64,000 nt of DNA from Sialis fuliginosa (taxonomy: Eukaryota > Arthropoda > Insecta > Megaloptera > Sialidae). Made by a program: the position numbers and the translations under genes. The DNA is taken from assembly GCA_961205875.1 (NCBI GenBank), contig OY540810.1, forward strand, positions 23,746,001 through 23,810,000. The letters are read 5' to 3'. Positions 26,001 through 38,000 of this stretch are shown here, one piece after another (the first letter of the stretch is position 1; each line of letters opens with the position of its first letter). The notes below the pieces were generated by a model that searched no databases, was not told the DNA's origin, and saw nothing but the letters and a program-made list of their open reading frames with translations.

Positions 26001-29000
26001 AAGAACAATACAGCATTTTTTTTGCTTTTGCGTAAGAAGTGTAAGTAACTTATTTTACAAGAAATTATGTATCTATTATGTATCTATTATGTATCTATAT
26101 ACTTATGTTAAATTTGAAAAAAATAATTGCCAAGTTTAAATGGAGGCTGAACATTTTTTTTTTTTTTTTTGATTTTGTAATATAATATTTATCACATTTT
26201 ATCACAATGTTTAGTAAAATAAATATGGACTGATGAATCACCCGGTATTTTCATTTTTTTTTTCAAACCGAGTTTTTTGAAGGATAAAGGATTATACAAA
26301 ACAGAATATAATTTTACGAGGGTGTCAAGTTAACTCGAAAGCGGTTTGTGGGAAAATTCGTATTATTTGGCATGTAGGTATGTCAAATACACTTTTCACT
26401 GGCTTGCCGGCTGATGTGTGTCAATATGGTATGTAATTTTAACAAGTAGGAGAGTAGGCAAACATTAACTAATTTGTGGGTACTTGTATCCTGTATAAGT
26501 TACCAAAAACACAAATGTCTACTTCCGCAAAACAAACAAACGAGAAAATCGATTTGTGTTTTTTTATAAATAAACTTATAGAACTAACACGGAACAATTT
26601 ATACACCCAAATAAAAAAAAAATATTTTTGTAGAATATATTTTAAAATATAAATTCTGTTATTAATTAAATAAATCATATAGGTACTATAAATACTGATT
26701 AAAAGTACACAATTTTTTTTTTTTTTTACAAACTTACAAGTGCAAGTCGAAAAAGATAAATATAAAAAAAGAGTCCTGGCTAAATCATCTAGCATGGAAG
26801 GCAAAAAAAAGTGTAATTCGATAAAATAAGGATAAATTGATTTGGATCTTGAAATAGTTGTTTTCAAAATTATATTACCCTCAAAAAATGTTATTATGCT
26901 TATAGTGGAGTCATATAACCGGAATTTTTTATTGAATAAAACAATCTCTCCCTACAGCGATTTTATGATTTTAAAATGTTTTAGGGATCAAGAGAAGTTT
27001 ATTACTGAGTTTGTGGATTAATCCGTTTTCCGCGCGGTACATTTTCACGAATTTTCCGGAAAATCTTCAATTTTTCCTGTTTACGGTTCGGATTTTCGCA
27101 AATATCTCGGCTTCTACTAAATCAATATCGATCAAAAAAATAGGGTCACTCATAAGGAACCTCAAAAAAATTGCAAACTGCGCATAGGTATAACAGATTT
27201 TTTATTTTTTCTCAATTACTTTGCAAAAAATATGAATATTTTGATGAAAATAAGGAAAAATGTACTTCTTATGATCCTTATTAAACCTACCAAGTTTGAT
27301 TTCAAAATATTACCGCTAAAACTAATATTTTAAAAAAAAATTGATTGACGCGCCATCTTTGGGCAAACTATCATAGAGCAATTTTGTTTATCTCAAATTG
27401 TAGGATATTTTATGCCCTTTTAAATAATGTAATATACTTCCTCATATATATTGAAACAAAAAAGTTATTAAGATTTTTCTGAACTGATTTTTTATTTTTC
27501 AGATTGTTGCCGTAAATACATTTTTCCTGATTAACATTCATTATTGTTCAAAACGAATTACAAAATTTAAAATCTAGTTAAAAGATGAGTGTTTGAAACA
27601 AATGGAACATATTTTTATTATATTTTAGGAAAAATTGATGATTTTCCGGAAAAGTCGTGTAAAAAGTACCGCGTGGAAAACAGATTAATCCACAAACTCA
27701 GTTATGAACTTCCCTTGATCCCTAGAATATTTTAAAATAATAAAATCGCTGTAGGGAGAGATTGTTTTATTCAATAAAAAAATCCGGTTATATGACTCCA
27801 CTATGAGCATAATAAGATTTTTTGAGGGTAATATAATTTTGAAAACATCTAATTCAAGATCCAATTTAATTTATCCTTATTTTATCGACTTACACTTGTG
27901 AGTTTGTAAAAAAAAATTGTGTAGTTTTAATCAGTATTTATAGTACATGATTCATTTAATTAATAACAGAATTTCTATTACTAGCTGTATTTTTTTTTGA
28001 TTTTCTATGGACCTCAAATATTTTTATTACTTTATTATACGGGTAAATAATTAAAGTAAATGCGTGCCGACATTAAGCATCAAAGGAAAATAATGTAGGT
28101 AACGTATTTTTTATGTTTATTTGATTAACCATTCCGCCGTGACTGATATGAGTCGTATCAACGCTAATGAGATTGATTAATTTTTTTACAATTCGATAAT
28201 TATTTGTGTATCTCAAATGTTGAATTATGTCTGAAGAGTTAATGTATAAAACTCGAGTTGATGGAAACGGAGTTATACTTAAAAACTAAGAATAATCTTT
28301 TTTTTTTATCAATGAAATAACGATATCAAATGATTTTACTGAATTCATGGCCGTCAATTATGTTTTTATGAACTAATGATATCCTTTGGGGCATACTTGT
28401 GATGTCTGGAAATCTCCTAATTATATTTTCTCTATATGTACTCATTTATAATATTCCTCGTGTTTAATCTTCGTTTTTATTTTTTATCGGCTTGTAGCAG
28501 GAATTTTCTTTTGCTTCGGTATTTAATTTATCTTTTTGGTGAGTTTTCGAATAAATACCCTAAACTTTTTCTCCAATTCTATTTGAATTAGGTATTTAAA
28601 ACAAATTTTTTTTATAAAACGGTTTGTAGAAAAATAATATTTTTCTACAACCGTGTAAAAAAGTAGGCTTTTTCATTGACATTTCAGTGTGTAAAGTAGT
28701 ACTTTTGCGCTCGCCGTGCGTAAAAAGTTTTTTCACGCACGGCGTGCGCAAAAGTATTCCCATAGTAACACATACATTTTTACATTTTTTTTACGATTAA
28801 TTAATTTTATAAATACTATTGTATTATAGTATTAATTAAATAAATTACTAAAATTTAAGCACTATATTAATTATTATAATGAAAAAAAATATTAATAAAA
28901 TTAAATCAATTATAAACAATACCTTAGGGTTTTTTTATTGGTACAATTCATGGCATTATGTGTAGTTTTCATATATCAATTTAGATTTTGCAGATAGTAA

Positions 29001-32000
29001 ATTTAAAATTACAGAACTTGCAGCTTCTGACATCTCTGGTGGTGTACATTTATGTTCTTTCTTAGTATCACCACTTATCCATCTTATATAATATAGAATA
29101 ACATGAAACACATTTGAATGAAAATAGAACTGTCAAAAATTTTGTCCAAAGCTTACTAGAGTTGAATTTTAATATTCATATAGCAAAATACAAAGTATAT
29201 AAATTAATTATTATATTATATTATTGTTAATATTATATAATAAATAGGGTTGTAGAAAAAATATTGTGTGCACCTCGGGTGTACCTAAAATGCGTTTTTC
29301 GCACTCGTGTGATTGTTAGTCTCGGCTAGCGCCTCGACTAACAAACGTTCACACTCGTGCGAAAAACTATCATTTTACACCCTAGATACACAAATAACTA
29401 TTTTCTACAACCCTGTAAAAAAGTAGGCTTTTTCATTGACATTTCTGTGTGTAAAGTAGTACTTTTGCGTTCGCCGTGCGTAAAAAGTTTTTTTACGCAC
29501 GGCGTGCGCAAAAGTGTTTCCATAGTAACACATACATTTTTACATTTTTTTACGATTAATTAATTTTATAAATAAATACTATTGTATTATAGTATTAAAC
29601 AAATTACTACAATTTAAGTGCTGTATTAATTATTGTAATAAACAAAATTATTAATAAAATTAAATAAATAAAAAGGTTTTTTTTCTTGGCACAATTCATG
29701 GTATTATGTGTAATTTTCATAAATAAATTTAGATTTTGCAGACAGTAAATTTAAAATTACAGAATTTGCAGCTTCTGATATCTCCGATGGTGCACATTTA
29801 TGTTCTTTCGCAGTATCACAACTTATCCATTTTATATTATAGAATAACAAATTATGAAACTCATTTGAATGAAAATAGAACTCTCAAAAATTTTATCCAA
29901 TGCTTACTAGAGTTGAATTTTAATATTAATATAGCAAAATAAAAAGTATATAAATTAATTATCTACTATATATAACGAAGTGCCCTGACTGATAATCATT
30001 TTTTTGACCATTTCCACTCATCGGAGAATCTTGAAATTTGGTATATATATTCCTTGGGGGTAAAAAATAACAACTAGTGGGCCTTTTTTGAAAAAGTTCA
30101 TAAATGGGGTGACAAGGGGCCCCCAATTTTTCAAAAAAAAAGTTACAATTTTTTTATTATTTTTTTTATATTCCTTGGGTGATATAATGTAAGGTTCAAA
30201 TTTCAGATTTAAAAAAAATGAAAAAAAAAGGAAAAAAAAAGTTTTGATGTAAAAAAGTATCAAAACGAAAACCGATATTAGATTTTTTTAATTTTTTTCA
30301 AATACTTTGGTTAATTGGCAACCATGAACCCGTGTCTGATTTTTGAAAAAGATATGTTAAAGAGGAGAAAATAAACAAAATACGTTTACATATAATGCGC
30401 TTTAAGCATTTACTAAATTAATTGCAAATGTCGTAACTATGGATACATTATATTTTATTGATTATTTTTAAAAATTTTAAATGTCAGTGGCCATTTAAAA
30501 TTTTGAAGTGAACAATAAAATATAACAAAAAAGAAATATAAAGAGCATAACGAACGAAAAAATATGCACAACTCTAATGTAATAAATAATTTAAATTTTC
30601 ATAAATAAATTTGACAAAAAAATTGAAGACAAACAATTACAGCATTCGGACACAATTCGACCAACATTCGGCGATAGATATGTGTTCCCGGTACAAATAA
30701 AAATTAAGTATATAATGACATTTTTTAAATCTTAAGTCATTGAATTATCAATATTTTTACTTTCATAGGTATAGGTATTTTATTATATTTATTTGTAATC
30801 ATAAATATCAGAAGAATTTATATAATTTCAAATTAACATTGTAATTTTAAATGATATTATTTTAATTGTTGTTTGAAACTGTATATCTGTCATCTTTACC
30901 CAATGTACTAACCTAAAATGTACATTTACAAAATTAAAACAAGATGTTGATTTATTGCAAATTGTTACGAAAGCTTCATTCAATTGACAAGACCTATATT
31001 TGATTGTAATTAATTAATTAATTGTACAAAGGGTGTACGAGTATCTACAAGAGCTAATAATGTATTTATATAGACACATTGATGAATTTTTGAAAGACAC
31101 GAGCAGAAAAACCAAAAATGAAATTATTTTTAATATTCATAAAATGTTCAAATCATGTAAGTACATGATGTAATACAATACATGTACCAGAAGTCATAAA
31201 ATAATTTTTTGTCGTTGTCATATCAGAAACAAATGTCATAATATGTATTTAGTATGCAATATATTTTCATACGACAAGAGTTGAAAACGCATCGTAAACA
31301 AATATACAGGTAATCCTCGACTTATAATTGTCTTTGTCTCTTTCTTACATGCACATATTACATAAATGAAACAAACAGTTCCGGGAATTTCCCAAAAATG
31401 TAATTTATTATTATTTATGTAGATATTTTTGGGAACCCGCAACTGTTTGTTATGTATAGAAAATGCGATTCGCTTCACATCAAGGAAAACGTCCAAAGCA
31501 AAAATATGTACATATTGTACGTGTTAACTTACAACTTATTCTATTTACGATCGATGTTTAGAAACCTATCTCGGTTGTAAGTCGAGGAATACCTGTACTA
31601 CGATATATAACGTATGTCTTATCAGTTTAAGCGTAAAAAATATCAAAGTTAATATTCAATGTTTTTAAATGCTGCGAGAAGTTCAAACATGCTTGACTGA
31701 TTTAAATTTACTTTTTTCCTTATTTTATATATTACTTACAAAATAACCAAGACGTTCCATTAAAATTTCAGGATTTGTGAAGTGTTCTGTCGTAGGAAAA
31801 GTTTAGGAAGCACTGTTCTACATCATACTTCAATATCAACCAAATTGAGTTATTGAGGGTAAAAAATATATTGAAAAAACCTCATAGATAAACCATATTT
31901 AGTTTGTGCAATAAAGTTTTAACAGGTACGATTTTTCTAAAATATCTTAAAATTAATAAAATTAAAATTGATAAAAGCCCAGCTCTAATGAATAAATAAG

Positions 32001-35000
32001 AAAGCACTCCGTCACAGCACTATATTATTCCGTCGCGGGAAAGTACCTACCATATAGGCCAGTCAGGATCCACTCAGGGCTAGCTACGTCACTGGTTACG
32101 ATACTATATTATTGTTGGTTACGATATTTCATAAAACAGATATCGGTGCTTAGAATACATTGTCTGGAGGAATACGATAAAAGTTTTAACAGATTTTTTA
32201 GCGGAAAAGATAATTTTGTCGCTTATATATGAGATTTTTAGAATCGATAACTCAATTTCGCAAAAAGTGTATCTTACGATACTTTGCCTTGGAGGGGACG
32301 ATATAGAAATAATTTAACCAGGTATGTTATAATTTAGGTATATAAAAACATAGTACCTAGCCATGGAATACGGAATTTTATAATTTACGGTTTCAATATT
32401 TTATTTTATTAATTTAGGTTACTATGATTATGTCTCTTTAAAATATTTTGTCGAACAATTAAATGATTTTTGACACATATTAACAATTAAATATTTTGAA
32501 ATGCCTATATTGATTGAAAATTTAAATATGAAGAAACATTTCACTTCTATGAAAGGTAAAATATCGAAATTAATTATTAGGTTTGGTGTAAATTTTTCGA
32601 AACACAATTTTTCGAATCACAATTTTTTGAATCAAAATTCTTCGAATGAACAATTTTTCGAAAAATTTAAGTTTTATTGTTCAAATTTTAATTAGTTAAT
32701 AAAATATTAAGTAAAGTAATATTTGGACATTTTACGATATCCATACTAATATTATAAATGCGAAAGTGTGTTTGTCTGTCTGTTTTCTGTTTGTTACCTT
32801 TTCACGGCTAAACCGCTTTACCGATTTTGATGAAATTTGGCAGTGAGATAGCTTGCATCCCGAGGACGGACATAGGCTATTTCGTATCTTAAAAATTCAA
32901 CCCCTAAGAAATTGCAAGGGGGTAGAAATTTTTTAATTTTTTTTAGTAATTATTATTTTACCCCCCGATACATATGAAGGGTTGTAAGTGGTTTTATTCG
33001 ATCCGGCGGGAAAAATACCACGGGGGCGTAGGTTTTAGGAGGCAAAACAACCCTCTATCTCGCATAGGAGCTGAGATATTTACGATTTTGTATAATTAAA
33101 GAAAACTAAAAATAAGATAAATTTAATATTTTACCCCCTGTCACATATGAAGAGTTGTAATTGATTACATTCGATCTGGCGGGCAAAAATACTACGGAAG
33201 AGGGATTATTAGGGGGACAAAACAACCCCTTATCTTACATAGGAGTCGCGACTTATATTATAAATGCGAAAGTGTATCTCTCAGTCTGTCTATTTGTTAC
33301 CTGTTCACGACTAAACTGCTTTACCGATTTTGATGAAATTTGGCAGTAAGATGGCTTACATCCCAAGGACGGATTAAGGCTATTTCATATCTCGAAAATT
33401 CAACCTCTAAGTAATTGAAAGGGGGAGGAAAATTTTTAATTTTTTTTAGTAATTAATATTTTACCCGTTACATATGAAGGGTTGTAAGTGGTTTTATTCG
33501 ATCCAGCGGGAAAAATACCACGGGGGTGGGGGTTTTAGGGCGGAAAAACCCCTCTATCTCGCATAGGAGCCGACACATTTACGATTTTGTATAATTAAAG
33601 AAAACTAAAAATAAGATAAATTTAATATTTTACCCCCTGTCACATATGAAGGGTTTCGAAATCCACGCGAGCGAAGTCGCGGGTAGCAGCTAGTCTACTA
33701 TATATAACGAAGTGTCCTCACTCACTGATAATCATTTTTTTGACCATTTCCACTCATCGGAGAACCTTGAAATTTGGTTTATATATTCCTTGGGGGTAAA
33801 AAATAACAACTAGTGGGCCTTTTTTGAAAAAGTTTATAAATGGGGTAACAAGGGGCCCCCAATTTTTCAAAAAAAAAGTTACAATTTTTTTATTATTTTC
33901 TTTATATTCCTTGGGCGATATAATGTAAGGTTCAAATTTCAGATTTAAAAAAAATGAAAAAAAAAGGAAAAAAAAAGTTTTGATGTAAAAAAGTATCAAA
34001 ACGAAAACCGATATTAGATTTTTTTAATTTTTTTCAAATACTTTGGTTAATTGACAACCATGAACCTGTGTCTGATTTTTGAAAAAGATATGTTAAAGAG
34101 GAGAAAATAAACAAAATACGTTTACATATAATGCGCTTTAAGCATTTACTAAATTAATTGCAAATGTCGTAACTATGGATACATTATATTTTATTGATTA
34201 TTTTAAAAAATTTTAAATGTCAGTGGCCATTTAAAATTTTGAATTAAATGTGTTTTATATGAAGAATAAATTTATATGAACAAAAAAGAAATATAAAGAA
34301 CATAACGAATGAAAAATATGCACAACTCTAAAGTAATAAATAATTAAAATTTTCGTACATAAATTTGTCAAAAAAATTGGAGACAAACAATCACAGCATT
34401 CGAATGACTAATATTCGGCATAACATAGGTAATACATTAAAATTTAAAACTTAAAGTTATTGATATATCAATATTTTTACCTACATAGGTATTTTATTGT
34501 ATTAATTGTATAAATATTAGAAGAATTTATTTAATTAATAATTAACATTGTCGTAATTTTAAATGATATTTTGTTTAATTGTTGTATGAATTTGTACATC
34601 TGTCTCTGTGATCTGAACATCGTGCATCTAAAAGTGACAAAGTTAATTCAATTTACAACTATATTTGATTTAAAAAAGGTTCATCAATTTTAATACAAAA
34701 TGTAGGTAGGTATATAATATTAATAAATCCATACTAATATTATAAATGCGAAAGTGTGTTTGTCTGTCTCTCTGTCTGTCTGTTACCTTTTCACGGCTAA
34801 ACCGCTGAACCGATCTTGATGAAATTTGGCAGTAAGATAGCTTGCATCCCGAGGATGGACATAGGCTACTTCGTATCTCGAAAATGCAACCCCTTGGAAA
34901 TTGCAAGGGGGTGGAACATTTTTTATTTTTTTTAGTAATTAATATTTTACCCCCCGTTACATATGAAGGGTTGTAATTGGTTTTATTCAATCCGGCGGGA

Positions 35001-38000
35001 AAAATACCACGGGGATGGAGGTTTTAGGGGGAAAACAACCCTCAATCTCGCATAGGAACCAAGATATGTATTTACGATTTTGTATAATGGAAGAAAACTA
35101 AAAATAAGAAAAATTTAATATTTCACCCCCTGTCACATATGAAGGGTTGTAATTGATTACATTCGATCTGGCGAGAAAAATACTACGGCAGAGGGGTTAT
35201 TAGGGGGACAAAACAACCTCTTATCTTACATAGAAGTCAAGACTTATAATATAAATGCAAAAGTGTATCTCTCAGTCTGTCTATTTTTTATCTGTTCACG
35301 GCTAAACCGCTTTACCGATCTTGATGAAATTTGGCAGTGAGATATCTTGCATCCCGAGGAAGAACATAGGCTACTTCGTATCCCGAAAATTCAACCCTTA
35401 AGGGATTGCAAAAGGGTTCAAAAATTTGTATGGGAATTTTTTTTTTAGTAATAAACATTTCACCCCCTGTTACATATGAAGGGTTGTAATTAGTTTTATT
35501 AGATCCGGCGGGAAAAATACCACAGGGGTCGGGTATATAGAAGAAAAAAAAACCTATCTCGCATAGCAGTCGAGATATTTGCGATTTTGCATAATGAATG
35601 AAAACTAAAATATAGAAAAAAATTATATTTCACACTCTTACATATGAGTGGTAATTAGCTTCACTCGATCCGGCGGAAAAAATATCATTAAGATGGGGGT
35701 TACAAAATTTACGCGAGCGAAGCCGCGGGTAGCAGCTAGTTATATTATATTATTGTTAATATTATATAATCAATAGGGTTGTAGAAAAAATATTGTGTGC
35801 ACCTCGGGTGTAAAATGCGTTTTTCGTACTCGTGCGAAAAACTATCATTTTACACCCTAGATACACAAATAACTATTATTAGGTGCCAACTGTCAATGTA
35901 ACAATATCAACCTTTTTGCAATTTCTTTGAATTCCAAAGGTAGGTGTAAATAAATTTTGTAGCCGGTATAATGTTTGTCAAAGAAGGTAGTTCTGTGTTT
36001 AAGAATTGTGTCATTTTTTCTAGAATTTTATATACTATTTAACTTCGTCGTTTATTTTAAAGTAATCATTTGTAAACATTAATGTTAGAAGTTAGTAAAT
36101 ATACATAGATACCATAAATAATTAATATACTTTTCTCTCTATGCAAACTGACGCACGAATCACTACAACTGAAACCAAATATCAGAATTAATAAATTAGT
36201 ATACTCGTAGATATTTATCAGTTTCTATAAAGTTTAAGAGCGAGTATGTTATCGATTTTAACTTTCAAAAAGTATGCCGGATTATAAATCTGATTGTTCC
36301 ATTTAAAAAGTTTTTAAATATTTGTACCATAAGTTATGAGATATGTATGTGACTTTTTAAAATTTTAATATTTCTCTATTGTTTATTTTGATGAAAACGC
36401 AAAGAAATGAAAAAAAACTTTTTTAATAAATATTTTTTACTTCTAATATTTATTGTAACGGATCATATGATTTTGATGACTCCTTCCATTTATCTTATGA
36501 AAGGTTTTCTATTTTTTACTTAAAAATGTTTAAATTATTTTTATTATAACTATATTGGACTTAATTTTAAGATTGATCGTTATAATGAAAAACAGCAGTA
36601 GAAAAAAAGATTAGTTTTCATCTTATATTAAAATTTTTAATATTTAAAAATAATGAATTAGAATGTGGAAAATTACATAAATCACACTTTTGAACCCTCT
36701 CCTTTTCTATGTCAGAGTTCGTAAGATTTAATACCCCCCATCCCCCCCCCCCTCTCCGCAACGTAATTCATTAAAAGAAGATTTTTTTATGAAATAATTA
36801 TACATACGTAATGTATACTCTTTAAACTATGAATAACAAATTTATTTAAAAGATCAAAACGAAGTAGAATACAGGTTGGGGCATTTAAAGTGTTACAGAT
36901 TATTATATCAGCACCATCGCATTTTTGAAAAAAATGTTTCAACCAAAAAGGAGGTAATCGAATAGTAATATTTATTTGCTATTTTAACGTGGCTTTCAAG
37001 GATATTTTAAGGTCAACATCATTTTTTTAAATAGGAACCAATAGTTTTTATTTAGTAATCTTATTATATACGTGAAAAAACACGAATCTTTCATTGAAAA
37101 CTTTTTTTTGAACAATCTAAGCTTTCCAAGGTATCTAACAAAATAATTCGAGATTTTGAACTTTCAAGAATTTTTTACTCAGAAACCATAAACTTTCGAA
37201 AAAAGTACAAGATACAAAAAATGTAAAGATTTCAATAAACTGTAACACTTTAAATGCTCCAGCCTGTATATGCTTTCTGGTTGAAACAATTTTAACAATT
37301 ATAATGATTGTAAAAATCACGTTACGCTATTTAAATTCTTGTGAAAATAATTCAAGCAGAAAAATATCTTGCTCTAATTTGAAATAAACCAATTGTGTAT
37401 TTTCGACAGTGTTTTAATTAAGATAAATATCTTCCTTGTCCAAACATTTAGGCGTGTTTAATGACTTTGAATTCCATCTGTCGCCTGTAACATCCTACGT
37501 ATGCACATATGTACATAGATATAGTATTTCACAAACTACAGAGTGTCTTTTCTCGTTTGCTTTCTACATGCTTCGATAATGAAAAGTCAACTGATATTAT
37601 AAACAATACAATTGGAAGCACAGAAATATAATTTTACTTATAAATTTGATAATAATTTTATAATTTTGACGGTTGGCACTTGATGGTCGTGCCTTATAGG
37701 AAATTTTAAATTGCTGTCCAATAATTTTTTTGCGGTACAAAACCAGTTTTTATTAAGTACATATACTGGGTGTTCAAAATAAAACATAATGAATTTTTAG
37801 TTCGAAAAAAGAAGCTGTATAAAGAAAATCTTTTCTGACAAAAGTTATCTAGTTTGGAGGGGGCAATATAATGATATTTTTTGTCTGTGCAGGGTGTTGT
37901 TTAAGTTTTTTCAATGGGAACATTTTATTACTAATTTATTACATACATATAATATATAACAATAACATAAATAATTTTGTTTTAAATTTTGTTTTTACCT

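Larger units (their letters stand above)
24204..26243. mobile_element. Possible outer transposon enclosing a nested stack
   Basis: GGGTGATTCATGGACG at 24204 and the inverted complement of CTGATGAATCACCC ending at 26243 form short terminal repeats (GGGTGATTCAT). Between them sit a pogo-like element and, inside that, a Helitron. The repeat is only 11 bp and no target duplication was seen, so this outermost layer is tentative. Confidence 0.35.
29962..33693 (+). mobile_element. Helitron, array unit 1 (non-autonomous)
   Basis: It begins TCTACTATATATAACGAAGT directly after an A and ends in a GC-rich hairpin region (CGCGAGCGAAGTCGCGGG) followed by AGCAGCTAG|T, as Helitrons do. It contains a second 5'-type end, TCCATACTAATATTATAAAT, at 32740, so 32740-33693 may be a Helitron of its own that shares the 3' end. 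About 1.7 kb (31,040-32,739) is absent from array unit 2 and holds a pogo-like MITE. No Rep/helicase gene is present. Confidence 0.75.
29410..35878 (+). repeat. 760-bp direct repeat, unit 2, interrupted by Helitrons
   Basis: Unit 2 runs from 29410 to 29961 and resumes at 35740, ending about 35878 (CACCCTAGATACACAAATAA). The 5778-bp interruption is the Helitron array. The resumed part lacks the GTTAGTC...GACTAAC hairpin insert found in unit 1 at about 29313-29346. Confidence 0.75.

Noticed and set aside
30018..30263. 81-codon minus-strand frame conserved at 33754-33999
   Set aside because: Both frames lie in duplicate Helitron units. Conservation is explained by DNA duplication, and the predicted peptide is a low-complexity Phe/Lys product of T- and A-tracts.
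32593..32690. Short repeated TTTTTCGAATCACAA words as a CRISPR-like array
   Set aside because: Irregular 14-16-bp periodicity with no spacers, in a eukaryotic Helitron; a simple degenerate microsatellite.
34670..34990. 106-codon minus-strand frame
   Set aside because: It spans the 5' end of a Helitron (GTCTGTCTG repeats read as RQRDRQ). No start context or family.
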